DNA from: Lewinellaceae bacterium
Lineage (GTDB): Bacteria; Bacteroidota; Bacteroidia; Chitinophagales; Saprospiraceae
DNA: 64,000 bases
Assembly: GCA_020636325.1 (NCBI GenBank)
Contig: JACJYC010000002.1
Coordinates: 248,001-312,000 of the forward strand
Reading direction: 5' to 3'
The position numbers were made by a program, and so were the translations under genes. Below, piece by piece: positions 35,031 to 43,638 of the stretch (position 1 is its first letter; each line of letters begins with the position of its first letter). A model generated the notes under the pieces. That model had not been told where the DNA came from, ran no database searches, and saw only the letters and a list, made by a program, of their open reading frames with translations.

Positions 35031-35681
35031 TTAATCCATAAGGGCAACCGTGAGATCGAGGTTAATGGTGATCCGGTCGTTTACCTTCACCAGTCCGAGT
35101 AAAGCGGTCGGCGGGTCGATCCCGAAATCGGTCATGTGCAGTTCTTTGGAAGCGGTAAACCGGTATTTGTCATGGCCGGTTTTCTGCACGTTGATATCGA
35201 GCCGGACCTTGCGGGTCTGGCCGGCGATCGAGATATACGTTTGGGCCGTCATGGGCGTCCATCCGGCAAGCACCTGATCGGGAAAAAAGGTATTTGCCCG
35301 CAGGTTGGCTTCGCTGAGCTGGATCACGATATTGGGAAAGGTTTCTGCCTTGAGCGCTTTTTGCAGGTCCTTGTTCATCATCCGGTTTCCGCATTCCAGG
35401 CTGCGGGTTTTGAGCGTCAGTCTGGTATCGGAAAATCTTACGCTGGTCAGGTTGCTTTCGCTGTTCTCGAAGGTAAAGGTTGCGACGGGAAAATCCTCTT
35501 TGCAGGAACATTTGAACTCGTTGACGTTGCTGGTGCCTTCAAGGAAAAGCTTGCTTTCGTCGAGAATGCGATAAGAGCGGTTGTAGATGGAATCGGATGT
35601 GTGAATGGCCGGCATTAATTGACCCTGGGCAAGACAAGAAATGAGCGCGGAGATCAGTGCGATCGATTTTAAGGTTGCCAT
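35031..35681 (-). CDS. YceI-like exported protein
   Basis: 216 residues with a signal peptide (about residues 1-20). The lipocalin-like YceI pattern is visible: a first strand DESKLFLEGTSNVNEFKC, the middle NKDLQKALKAETFPNIVIQLSE and the last strands with HMTDFGIDPPTALLGLVKVNDRITINLDL. Family members bind polyisoprenoid-type lipids or serve in periplasmic stress; which applies here is unknown. The block DFxIDPPTALLG is shared almost word for word with the YceI protein at 37193, so the two are paralogues flanking a porin. Two hairpins separate it from the porin gene, so it may be expressed at a lower level. Confidence 0.9.
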   Translation of the reverse strand: MATLKSIALISALISCLAQGQLMPAIHTSDSIYNRSYRILDESKLFLEGTSNVNEFKCSCKEDFPVATFTFENSESNLTSVRFSDTRLTLKTRSLECGNRMMNKDLQKALKAETFPNIVIQLSEANLRANTFFPDQVLAGWTPMTAQTYISIAGQTRKVRLDINVQKTGHDKYRFTASKELHMTDFGIDPPTALLGLVKVNDRITINLDLTVALMD

Positions 35682-35698
35682 ATTGGGTTGTTTTTAGG

Positions 35699-35773
35699 AG
35701 CTTGCCGGGGCTGTGGATTCCCCGACAAGCTCTGGTAGGGTAATTTCATCCGGAAGCCCGGGGGCTTCCGGAT
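35699..35773 (-). terminator. Double hairpin between porin and second YceI gene
   Basis: A perfect 12-bp stem (35748-35759 with 35762-35773) and a 12-bp stem with one mismatch (35699-35710 with 35720-35731). Neither has a clear U-tract, so they may be attenuators or RNA-stabilising hairpins rather than full terminators. Confidence 0.55.
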
Positions 35774-35798
35774 AGGGGGAATTACTCTAGTAAGGATA

Positions 35799-37139
35799 TC
35801 AGAGGCCTACAACGGCTTCGATCATAACACCTTTGAAGTAGCCTTCAGCGCGGTAGTCGCTGCTCGGGAAGTCAACGTAGTTCTGGTTGACGTAGGCGGC
35901 TTTCAGCAACAGGTTCCTGGTCGGGAACCAGCCTGCGGAAACCTCCATGCGGTTGATGGAAACGTCTTCGGAGAACCCTGCGAGGCGGCCGCTGGCGTCG
36001 TTGTAGCGAGCGCCGATGAAGGCCTGTTCATTCGGGAAGAAGCGATAGACGCCTTCAACTGCCCATTGTCCGAATTTGCGTTTGTCGGTTTCGCTGGCAG
36101 CCCGTGTACCTTTGGCGGTTTCATAGGTTGCGAATACTTCGAGGCCTTTGTATTTGACGAACGGGCTGACCTGCACCGCCATGACTTCATACGTAAAGTC
36201 GGGGCTGATGCGGCCGGAGGTTGCCCGGTTGTCGGCAGTTGTTTTGACATATACACCTGTGGCCCTGTCTAAGGTATAGACCGGCTCCATGGCGAAGTAG
36301 AACCTGGAACCCGTACGGTCGCCTGCATAGAGCGTGTTACGGCCTGCGCCTCCGTTGGTGTATACAGAACCGGAGAGCCTGAACCGGAAGTCTTCGCTGA
36401 TCTGCTTGTCGTAAGCGGCTTTGAAGTAGATGGACGGTTTGCGGGAAGGCGTGCTTGCGTCAACGCTGCCGCCGATCAAACCGTTGGAGGCGCCGACCAT
36501 CAGCATCAGGTCGTTGGTCGGGAACAGGTAAACCTCACCGCCGATCTCGGTCGTAAAGGCATCCAGGATGTAGTTGCCGACGAACGGGTTGAGGATGGCG
36601 TTACCGTTGTCTGAACGGCGGAGGCCCTGGTCACCGTAGTTCGGTTGGAAGTGGCCGATTTTTACCCGTACGTATTTCGTGAACCATTCGGGGTTGTTGA
36701 ACATCGGCAGCTTGTCGATCTGAATGTAACCGCCTTTGACCCAGAATTCGGAGTGGTGCCTGGAAGACATGTAGTTTTCGAGGGCTACCCGGATGCCGTC
36801 ATCCAGTTGGAAGTCCAGGTTCAGGTTGGCGGTTGCCAGGTTGAAGCCGGAACCCAGGTTGTACAGTTCGTTGCCGTTGACGGTTTTACCATTGTAGGTA
36901 ATGTCCATCGGATCAGCCGTGTTGCCGTGTTTGAGGCCCTGGAACTGTTGGGTAAAGCTACCGCCTACTCTGACCTTCATTCCTTCGAAAGTGGTGGTTT
37001 CGGTTTTGGAAGGTTCAAAAACGTTGAGGCCGTCTTTGTTGTTTGAGCGATAGTATTGAATCTCGGTCTGTTGAGCGGAAATCATGCTGATTGCTCCTGC
37101 GACCAGGATTAAGGACGCGATTAATTTGACCCGTTTCAT
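35799..37139 (-). CDS. Outer-membrane porin-like barrel
   Basis: 446 residues with a signal peptide (MKRVKLIASLILVAGAISMISAQ). The mature protein has the strand pattern of a 16-18-stranded porin of the phosphate-selective/OprO-like type (VRVKIGHFQPNYGDQGLRRSDNG, VEGVYRFFPNEQAFIGARYND, MEVSAGWFPTRNLLLKAAYVNQNY) and ends in a strand closing with a glycine-leucine. Substrate is not readable. It sits between two YceI genes in one operon, so a role in moving or storing a small hydrophobic or redox molecule is possible, but that is only inference from the neighbours. Confidence 0.82.
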   Translation of the reverse strand: MKRVKLIASLILVAGAISMISAQQTEIQYYRSNNKDGLNVFEPSKTETTTFEGMKVRVGGSFTQQFQGLKHGNTADPMDITYNGKTVNGNELYNLGSGFNLATANLNLDFQLDDGIRVALENYMSSRHHSEFWVKGGYIQIDKLPMFNNPEWFTKYVRVKIGHFQPNYGDQGLRRSDNGNAILNPFVGNYILDAFTTEIGGEVYLFPTNDLMLMVGASNGLIGGSVDASTPSRKPSIYFKAAYDKQISEDFRFRLSGSVYTNGGAGRNTLYAGDRTGSRFYFAMEPVYTLDRATGVYVKTTADNRATSGRISPDFTYEVMAVQVSPFVKYKGLEVFATYETAKGTRAASETDKRKFGQWAVEGVYRFFPNEQAFIGARYNDASGRLAGFSEDVSINRMEVSAGWFPTRNLLLKAAYVNQNYVDFPSSDYRAEGYFKGVMIEAVVGL

Positions 37140-37192
37140 AACGCTTTTATTTTTTTGTGAAAGAATTGTCGAATTGAAAGATTGAAATTGAA

Positions 37193-37789
37193 TCAGTTGA
37201 CGGTATCCGCCGTCTGGTTGGTCATAACGACCTCAAAGTTGATCGTGATGTCGTCGCCGGTTTTCAGTGTGCCCAGCAGCGCGGTAGGCGGATCGACTTT
37301 GAAATCGGTCATTTTGAGTTTTTTGCTGCCTTTGATCGTCAGGTCGTTTCCTGCCAGTGTGCAGGTCATCGTAAGGGTTTCGCTCCTCGTGGCGCCGGCG
37401 ATCGTCAGGTTGCCGGTAGCGGTCAGTTGCCCGCTTTTATCGGAGGTGCTTTTATAGGAAAGATCGGTGAGCAAAAACCGGATGTTGGGATATTCCTCCG
37501 CTTTCAGGGCATCATAGGTTTTGTTATCCATGATCTTGCCCTTGGCGCTTTTGATGCTTTTCACCGGTACTTTGACCTCAAAGTTGCCGTTCTTGGCAAT
37601 GGTGTTGTTGTTTACGGCCAATTGTCCGGTAATAAGCACTTTGCCAGCATTGGATTCCCACTCGTGAAGGGAAGAGGTCCCCGCGACGGTGAGCTTGGCG
37701 CTCTTGACTGCATAGGAGGCCTGTGCAGTAATATTCTGGATACCCAATCCGAGAATGACCATCGCTGTTAGAATCAATAACTTTTTCAT
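37193..37789 (-). CDS. YceI-like exported protein, first gene of operon
   Basis: 198 residues with a signal peptide (MKKLLILTAMVILGLGIQNITAQ). YceI pattern: SAKLTVAGTSSLHEWESNAG, then NKTYDALKAEEYPNIRFLL, and the close KMTDFKVDPPTALLGTLKTGDDITINFEV. It is the first gene of the YceI-porin-YceI operon, 53 bases ahead of the porin. A promoter TTG-N18-TAATTTTG lies just upstream (37806-37834). Confidence 0.93.
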   Translation of the reverse strand: MKKLLILTAMVILGLGIQNITAQASYAVKSAKLTVAGTSSLHEWESNAGKVLITGQLAVNNNTIAKNGNFEVKVPVKSIKSAKGKIMDNKTYDALKAEEYPNIRFLLTDLSYKSTSDKSGQLTATGNLTIAGATRSETLTMTCTLAGNDLTIKGSKKLKMTDFKVDPPTALLGTLKTGDDITINFEVVMTNQTADTVN

Positions 37790-37805
37790 GGCGCTGATTT
37801 TTCAA

Positions 37806-37834
37806 CAAAATTAGGCCGGGTTCAATGAGCGCAA
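37806..37834 (-). promoter_or_regulatory. Promoter of the YceI-porin-YceI operon
   Basis: On the minus strand TTG (37834-37832), 18 bases, TAATTTTG (37813-37806); the ATG follows at 37789. Confidence 0.6.
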
Positions 37835-37924
37835 GATGACTTTCCGCAAGGAGAAAGGTGAGATTTATCAATGCCGGGCGCGCCGGGCGAAGATTTTTGC
37901 AGGAATGATAGGGGGATAAAAAAA

Positions 37925-37948
37925 GAAGAGGATGAATTCATCCTCTTC
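37925..37948 (-). terminator. Terminator with no gene in front
   Basis: A perfect 24-base palindrome (12-bp arms) whose minus strand continues with seven T. No protein gene ends near it on the minus strand; the helicase stop is 500 bases away and a promoter lies between. Confidence 0.75.
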
Positions 37949-38272
37949 CGCTGGTTTTTCGTTCTGACCAAATTATTACGAAGTCTGCCGGTTGGCAGAA
38001 ATTAAAAAGGGGGACCTTGCCGGCATCCTTTAAGCGGGTAGCCTTGCTTGTTCAGATGCACGGCGCAAGCTCTTAGCGCGACGGAGCAAAAATTGGCAAG
38101 CTTCATTTGTCTAAAAGCTTGCCATTTATATTGCTGGTTTTTCACTTTGCCTTATGAGGATCCGGGTTCAGCAAGCGGGCTGATCCGGCATGATCTACCA
38201 TTGAATTTTGGCTGGGAAATTTGGGGATTGTTACGGTTTGGAAAACTGCACGAGGATGTTCAAGGAAAATTA
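37925..38272 (-). ncRNA. Candidate small RNA or micro-gene transcript
   Basis: A minus-strand promoter at 38279-38286 and a terminator at 37925-37948 frame about 340 bases with no recognised protein. Inside are stable hairpins (38094-38103 with 38115-38124; 37984-37989 with 37994-37999) and only short frames, such as 38002-38106 (34 codons) and a 19-codon frame near 38145-38204. No family of RNA is recognised. It is listed because promoter, operators and terminator are all in order. Confidence 0.35.
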
Positions 38273-38278
38273 CAATGT

Positions 38279-38347
38279 CAAAGATACAAAAATATTATGA
38301 TTTGTGTCCGCACACGGCAAAAAAAAATTAATGGAGTGCCCGCACAC
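38279..38347 (-). promoter_or_regulatory. Promoter with two LacI-type operators
   Basis: TATCTTTG on the minus strand (38286-38279). Upstream are two palindromes GTG(T/C)-n-CG-n-ACAC at 38304-38315 and 38336-38347, 32 bp apart. The nearer one covers the -33 position. The same palindrome at the same distance from the same -7 box lies before the ROK kinase gene (50133-50144). Confidence 0.65.
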
Positions 38348-38455
38348 GGTAAAATTAAATTGCATTTAACCGCCTGTTTATCCATAGATTCTTCTATTTC
38401 AGAGAATTGAAAATTATGCAGTTAACCCGAATGAAAACCCTCCGGTAAGCGTGGA

Positions 38456-41400
38456 TTAATTCAATTCAATAACCACACCCGCGCAAACAAAATGAACGTA
38501 CGTCCGGATATCCGGCCGGTTGAGGGCGACCTGGAGGCCTTCCCGGCTGAGGGCCAGCCACGGCGCCAGGCCCTGCGCTTTCTTTTTGCAAGCTTCGCCC
38601 TGCCCCGCAAACCCGCTGTTCTGGATCAGAACGATCCCGCCGGGCGTATCCAGCAAGAGGTCCAGGGTGGTTTCGAAACGCTGGTCGCCCCGTGGATAGG
38701 ACAACGGCCATTTCCTCCGGGTTTCGGTGGGTTTGAAATGCAGTTTCTGCCAATTGATCCACGATTCGGAGCGCTGCAGCAAGGTCTCGGCGCTCAACCA
38801 GGGCTCAACGCCAAATCGCCGGAGAATGCCGGCTGCCATCTGCTGTCGCTGATCCGGCGCATAATCGAGGTGGTCGGCCGTGAAAAAGGCTTTGATGGCT
38901 TTGGCAACCGTGTACCGGTCGGCATTGTCGTCCAGTACAAGGGGGGTATTGTACGGAAGTTCGGGCATAATGCTCCCCCGGGCGGCGATCCCGTGGTCGG
39001 GTTTGTTCAGATCGATTAATTCGGGCATAAAGGTTGCCCGTCCTGTACGTACCGCCTGGTATTGCAGCCCTTCTGCTGCGGATTCGACGGCCTCGAACTC
39101 CCGGTCGAAGGCCAGCGTTTTTGTCCGGATATCCAGAAACCTGCCTTCCCATTCCCAGGGTGTCTCCTCGGTGAATGGATCAAGGGTGGGAAATTCTTCG
39201 TTGCCGTCGTGCCAGACGCGGTTCAGCCAGCGGGTCGGCGGATTTTCCCGGGAGGGGATCACCAGATAGTCGCGGGCCCGGGTGATGCCCACGTACAGCA
39301 GCCTGGCCTCCTCCTGGCGGGCCTGCCTCACCTTGTCGGTCTTGGCTTGTCCGGCGCTGATCTGTTCATCCAGCCGCGTATTCCTGAACTGGTCGCCGTA
39401 GGGGTTCACCCAATAGCGCAGCCACCGGTTGCCCAGCACGTTGTTGAGATCAACCTCCTCGCTTTCCGGAATAATATCCACGCCCCAGATATCGGAGCGC
39501 AGTTGGTCTTCGAGGCTGTAGCAGATCACGATCGGCCATTCCAGTCCTTTGCTTCTGTGGTAGGTCAGGATGTTGACGGCTTCAGGCCCTTCGCCGGCGG
39601 TTTGCGTGTCCTTGCCTGCATTTTCAAGTTCATTCAGCCACAGCAGGAAACCGCCCAGGGAGGCGGCCGTGTGCAGCCGGTTGCAGGCGTCTTCGTATTG
39701 GCGGGCAAGCCGGCGCAATACATCCACATTGCCCAGCCGCTGCTCCGTTCTGCCCCAGCTCACGATAGCCCGCCGCAGATCCAGCTCTTCCAGGATCAGC
39801 CCGAGGATCTCAGCGCTGGACAACTCGCCTGCTTGCCCGCGGAGTTCGTCCAGCCTTTTGACATAGGGGTTCGACTGCCCCCAGGGCAATGTTTCCTGCA
39901 CCGCCGCCAGATCGAGAAAATCCAACCGGTCTTCAATGATAGCTTCAATGGGCATGCCGCCGGCCAGCAGCAGGATCTCCGCCACCGAAAGGCTGTCGTG
40001 CTGGTTCAGGATATATTTCAAGCAGGCGACGATGAGCCGGATCTCGGCGGAATTCAAGAGGCCGGAACGGGCCATCGCCCCGTTTAATCCCGCCAGGTGG
40101 AGGGCTTCCGCGACGGTCTGGCATTCGTAATTCGACCGGCAAAGAATGGCGACGTCGCCCGGCCGGGCTTTTCGATATGCCTTTTCGCCCTTGGGCAGTA
40201 TCCACACGCCTTCATCGAGCCATTGCCGAAGGGTGAAGGCCAGGCAATTCTCCATCCACGGCCGCCCCGGGGGCCTGCCTTCGCCCTCAAATTTGAAATG
40301 CCAATGGTGCAGGGCCCGTTCCGCCTGCCCGGATTCCCCGGTTTTGGTCCGCTTGGGCTTGAGCGCTACCTGTTCGGCGGGCAGATCGTTGAAGGCTTTG
40401 GTGAAAATGGCATTGGCCGCGAAAACAATATCTTCGCGCGAACGCCAGGAGTGTTCCTGGATATTCTCCGGTTTTATGCCGCCGCTGTTCCGGATAATGG
40501 CTTCCATCAGCCGGGGTTCGGCGCCGCGAAATCCGTAGATGGACTGCTTGGGGTCGCCTACCCAAACGGAATACCTGGCCAGCCTGGAGAGCTTCAGGAA
40601 TAATTCCAGCTGAATGGGGCTGGTATCCTGGAACTCATCCACCATCAGCAGGTCCAGCTCCCCGGCCAGAACGACCTTCACGGAAGGGTGATCCAGCAGG
40701 CCGTTGATCAGGGTTTCCATGTCCGTATAATCAATCAGGCCGCGACTTTTCTTATACCGGTCGAACTCCTCCAGCGCCTCGATGGAAACGGCAAAGAGGA
40801 AATCGATATAATCCCTGATATCCTGGTGGAACTGGGGGTGGGTATCGTGCCGGTAGGCAAAATCCTGGAGGGCTTCCATGTCCTCTTTGCTCTTGACGGC
40901 CACGCCGGTTTTGGCAATTTTGACCCATTGATGCCAGAACAGCTCTCCGCGCAGTTGCAACTCGCGGTTCATGCCTTTCAGGGTCTGCACGGCGTCGGCC
41001 GTTTTTTTGGTGGTATCGCCGTTGTTTTCCAGGCGTTCGATGGTTTGCGCGAGCAAGGCGCCCAGTTCGGTATTGAGCGAAGCGGAGGCTTTGAGGTCCG
41101 GTTCGGACAGGAATTCCCGGAAGGTGGCAAATGACCGTTCGCGGCTTTTGTCCAGGATTTCGGGTGAGAAATTATTGGACCTGGCGATATCGGTGATATG
41201 GCGCACTTCCCGGCGCCAGTCGAAATGGTCCCTTTTGTGCAATCCCAACCGGAAGGCCAGTTTTTCGATGGCGTCTACGCGTTCGTTGGTGAGTACGGTA
41301 GCCAGCGATTGGTTGAAGATCACCTGTTGGTCTTCTTCGGCAATGATGTCTACTTCGGGAGAAACGCCTGCCTCGTAGGCGAAACGCCGAAGCAATTTCA

Positions 41401-41641
41401 CGCCCAGGCTATGGACCGTGCCGATCAGCGAATTGGTCAGTTCGTCGGCTTTAGCGGTCATGCCCTCTTCGAGCAACCTGACCCTGACCCGTTCCTGGAG
41501 TTCGGCGGCGGCCTTGCGCGTGAAGGTGGTGGCGATAATCCCCCCGGGGCGGACGCCTGCTTTCAAAAGCGCCACCATTTCCTGGGTCAGCCGGTAAGTT
41601 TTTCCGCTGCCGGCTCCGGCAGATATGATTTTGAGGTTCAT
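38456..41641 (-). CDS. UvrD/AddA-like helicase with degenerate nuclease end
   Basis: 1061 residues. Superfamily 1 helicase motifs: Walker A SAGAGSGKT at residues 7-15, TFTRKAAAELQ, Walker B LLMVDEFQDTSPIQ, VGDPKQSIYGFRGA, TYHRSKGLEWPIV and LLYVGITRARDYL. The C-terminal 100 residues sit where AddA and RecB have a PD-(D/E)XK nuclease: a TLDLLLD strand is present, but the usual D-Y-K-T is replaced by IQNS, so the nuclease looks inactive. AddA-type proteins work with AddB in double-strand break repair; no addB is in the window. The lack of a cut site suggests a helicase or motor subunit. It is the only gene of its unit, with a heptad hairpin just upstream. Confidence 0.9.
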   Translation of the reverse strand: MNLKIISAGAGSGKTYRLTQEMVALLKAGVRPGGIIATTFTRKAAAELQERVRVRLLEEGMTAKADELTNSLIGTVHSLGVKLLRRFAYEAGVSPEVDIIAEEDQQVIFNQSLATVLTNERVDAIEKLAFRLGLHKRDHFDWRREVRHITDIARSNNFSPEILDKSRERSFATFREFLSEPDLKASASLNTELGALLAQTIERLENNGDTTKKTADAVQTLKGMNRELQLRGELFWHQWVKIAKTGVAVKSKEDMEALQDFAYRHDTHPQFHQDIRDYIDFLFAVSIEALEEFDRYKKSRGLIDYTDMETLINGLLDHPSVKVVLAGELDLLMVDEFQDTSPIQLELFLKLSRLARYSVWVGDPKQSIYGFRGAEPRLMEAIIRNSGGIKPENIQEHSWRSREDIVFAANAIFTKAFNDLPAEQVALKPKRTKTGESGQAERALHHWHFKFEGEGRPPGRPWMENCLAFTLRQWLDEGVWILPKGEKAYRKARPGDVAILCRSNYECQTVAEALHLAGLNGAMARSGLLNSAEIRLIVACLKYILNQHDSLSVAEILLLAGGMPIEAIIEDRLDFLDLAAVQETLPWGQSNPYVKRLDELRGQAGELSSAEILGLILEELDLRRAIVSWGRTEQRLGNVDVLRRLARQYEDACNRLHTAASLGGFLLWLNELENAGKDTQTAGEGPEAVNILTYHRSKGLEWPIVICYSLEDQLRSDIWGVDIIPESEEVDLNNVLGNRWLRYWVNPYGDQFRNTRLDEQISAGQAKTDKVRQARQEEARLLYVGITRARDYLVIPSRENPPTRWLNRVWHDGNEEFPTLDPFTEETPWEWEGRFLDIRTKTLAFDREFEAVESAAEGLQYQAVRTGRATFMPELIDLNKPDHGIAARGSIMPELPYNTPLVLDDNADRYTVAKAIKAFFTADHLDYAPDQRQQMAAGILRRFGVEPWLSAETLLQRSESWINWQKLHFKPTETRRKWPLSYPRGDQRFETTLDLLLDTPGGIVLIQNSGFAGQGEACKKKAQGLAPWLALSREGLQVALNRPDIRTYVHFVCAGVVIELN

Positions 41642-41657
41642 AAACGTCCAGAAAAAA

Positions 41658-41710
41658 GTAAGTCGTAAGCTGATGGTCCGGATAAAACCGGCCTACAACT
41701 TACGACTTAC
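41658..41710. repeat. GTAAGT heptad hairpin
   Basis: Perfect 12-bp arms (41658-41669 and 41699-41710) of the GTAAGTC heptad. It lies after the tonB stop on the minus strand and before the helicase ATG, so it can end the TonB operon. Confidence 0.75.
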
Positions 41711-41746
41711 TCCTGAAAGGCTTGCAACAAATCCTGTGATAAGATG

Positions 41747-42643
41747 CTATTGCACCTTGAAATTATAGGTAATGGTACCGCATTGTTTGTCGATGCTGCC
41801 TTTGGAAAATCTCCAGCGCTTGGCGTTGGCGATGGCGGCATTGACCAGCTGGCTGTTACCTGTTGTGGACCCCTTCTGGGTATATTTGGCTTCGATAACA
41901 TTGCCGTTCGTGTCCACGCAAACTTCGAGGACCACGGTACCGGCCTGTTGCGAATTTTCCTGTACGGCCGGCGAATTGAGTACCCCGCGGCTGCCCAGAC
42001 CTCCGCCTACGCTGCCGGAGCCTTTACTGATCCCTTCCAGGTTGGAGGAGTTGGGATCGCCGTTGGGATCGCCCTTGTTGCCGGCTTTTCCGGAATCGCC
42101 TTTACCTTTGCCGAGGCCTTCAAGCCCCAGGCTTTCGCCGAATTCCTTGGCGGCCTGTTCCTGGCGTTTTTTCTCCGCTTCGGCTTCCGCTTTTTTGCGG
42201 GCTGCTTCTTCAGCGGCTTTTTTCTTGGCTTCTTCCTCTGCTCTTTTTTTGGACTCTTCCGCCGCTTTTTTGGCTTCCTCTTCTTTTTTCCGTTTCAGCG
42301 CAAGGGCTTCCGGATCTTCCGTTTTCACGACTTCCTTTTCAGTGGATTTATCCGGCTTGGGGGTTTCCTTCACTGGTTCGGGATCCGGTTGCGGTTCTTC
42401 CGGAACGGGTTCGGGGGCGACCTCTTCCGGTTCGGCCGGAGCAGCCGGGCCGGCATTTTCATCGCCTTGTCCGACATCAGGAATACCCAGGTTGACCAGA
42501 ATGCCTTCCTGGCCGGGGGGCGGGTCCGGATAAAAGAGAATGGGCAGCAGTGCGAGGATGATCAGGATGATGTGGAAGACGATGGAAGTCCGCATCCCTG
42601 CGTTATGATTCTTCGCTTCCCGTCTGCTCAGTACACCTTCCAT
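41747..42643 (-). CDS. tonB: TonB-family energy transducer
   Basis: 298 residues. One membrane segment near residues 17-37 (MRTSIVFHIILIILALLPILF), a proline/glutamate-rich and then lysine/alanine/glutamate-rich helical span (about 65-175), and a C-terminal TonB domain (TVVLEVCVDTNGNVIEAKYTQKGST ... RWRFSKGS). It spans the periplasm to couple the ExbB/ExbD motor to outer-membrane receptors. It is the last gene of the exbB-exbD-exbD-tonB unit, 146 bases after exbD. No TonB-dependent receptor gene is in the window, so it probably serves receptors elsewhere. Confidence 0.92.
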   Translation of the reverse strand: MEGVLSRREAKNHNAGMRTSIVFHIILIILALLPILFYPDPPPGQEGILVNLGIPDVGQGDENAGPAAPAEPEEVAPEPVPEEPQPDPEPVKETPKPDKSTEKEVVKTEDPEALALKRKKEEEAKKAAEESKKRAEEEAKKKAAEEAARKKAEAEAEKKRQEQAAKEFGESLGLEGLGKGKGDSGKAGNKGDPNGDPNSSNLEGISKGSGSVGGGLGSRGVLNSPAVQENSQQAGTVVLEVCVDTNGNVIEAKYTQKGSTTGNSQLVNAAIANAKRWRFSKGSIDKQCGTITYNFKVQ

Positions 42644-42789
42644 ATGATTGGGTTTAAATTAGACAACTTATTTTCGTTCATTAGGACGCTTGTATAACGC
42701 CCGCGTAACGGCCGATGGTTTTGAACAACCGCAATTTAGTATAAATTTAACACCTTTTATAACAGGGCGTTAAATAGCGGCGGGCCACC

Positions 42790-43191
42790 TTATTTGATAT
42801 CGGTGGCGAGAATGCCGTTGATATTATAGCGCATGGCGATATCCATGATGGCGACCACGGCTTCGGTCGGCGCGCCGGAATCCGGAGAAATGGTCATGTT
42901 CATCTGTTTGCCGGAACGGCCTGCCATGCTGCGCAGTTGGCCGTCAAGCCGGGCGAGGTCGATCTGTTCGCCGTTCAGGTAAAAGCGGCCGCTGGAAGAG
43001 ATCCGGACGTCGTCCATCCGGTCGGATGATGCGACATTGGTCCGGCTCGAGCCCGGCAATTTCAGGTTGAGGGCATTGGGCGCCACAAGGGAAGAGGTCA
43101 GCATGAAAAAAATGAGCAGCAGGAAAATGATGTCTGTCAAAGAAGACATACTGAACTGTGCATTGACCTTATTTCTTTTTTTGATACCCAT
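42790..43191 (-). CDS. exbD: ExbD-family proton-channel subunit
   Basis: 133 residues. N-terminal basic start, one membrane segment (SLTDIIFLLLIFFMLTSSLV) containing the essential aspartate of the family at the DI position, then a periplasmic beta domain ending in a MRYNINGILATDIK strand. It forms the proton path with ExbB. It follows the other exbD by 9 bases; both have nearly the same membrane segment and start (KRxKVxAxFSMSSLTDIIFLL) but different periplasmic parts, which is the usual double-ExbD layout of Bacteroidota. Confidence 0.94.
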   Translation of the reverse strand: MGIKKRNKVNAQFSMSSLTDIIFLLLIFFMLTSSLVAPNALNLKLPGSSRTNVASSDRMDDVRISSSGRFYLNGEQIDLARLDGQLRSMAGRSGKQMNMTISPDSGAPTEAVVAIMDIAMRYNINGILATDIK

Positions 43192-43200
43192 ATTCCCGGT

Positions 43201-43605
43201 TTAGGTATTATTAGGTTCGGTAGCGATGATCGCCTTGATGCGCAGGCGGGCGGCGGCATTCATCACCCGAACGACGTCATCGAAGGAAGTGCCGACCTCT
43301 GCAACGATGGTAACCGCTACGTTTTCGCGGTTATCCTCCACTTTGGCCAGTTGTTGCCGCAGTGCGGTTTCGATAGCGCTGGACGGAACCTCCCGGTTGT
43401 TGACCGTGATCTTGCCGCTTTTCTCAATGGTGACCACCATAGAAGTCGGGGCAACCGTCTTGGAGTCCGATTTCGGCAACGGGAACGGCTGAATCCGAAC
43501 CAGGGTGGAAGTCAGCATGAAAAAGATCAACAGCAGAAAGATGATGTCCGTCAGGGAGGACATGCTGAATTCTGCGCTGACCTTGCTTCGCTTTTTTAAG
43601 CCCAT
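43201..43605 (-). CDS. exbD: ExbD-family proton-channel subunit
   Basis: 134 residues. The membrane segment SLTDIIFLLLIFFMLTSTLV carries the essential aspartate, followed by a periplasmic domain with SGKITVNNREVPSSAIETALRQQL and a close RLRIKAIIATEPN. It lies 33 bases after exbB and 9 bases before the second exbD. The two ExbD proteins can form a heterodimer in the ExbB ring, by analogy with TolR/ExbD; this is inference. Confidence 0.94.
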   Translation of the reverse strand: MGLKKRSKVSAEFSMSSLTDIIFLLLIFFMLTSTLVRIQPFPLPKSDSKTVAPTSMVVTIEKSGKITVNNREVPSSAIETALRQQLAKVEDNRENVAVTIVAEVGTSFDDVVRVMNAAARLRIKAIIATEPNNT

Positions 43606-43638
43606 TTCCCAGGTTTTAAATAATGCAGCGGCCGTACC

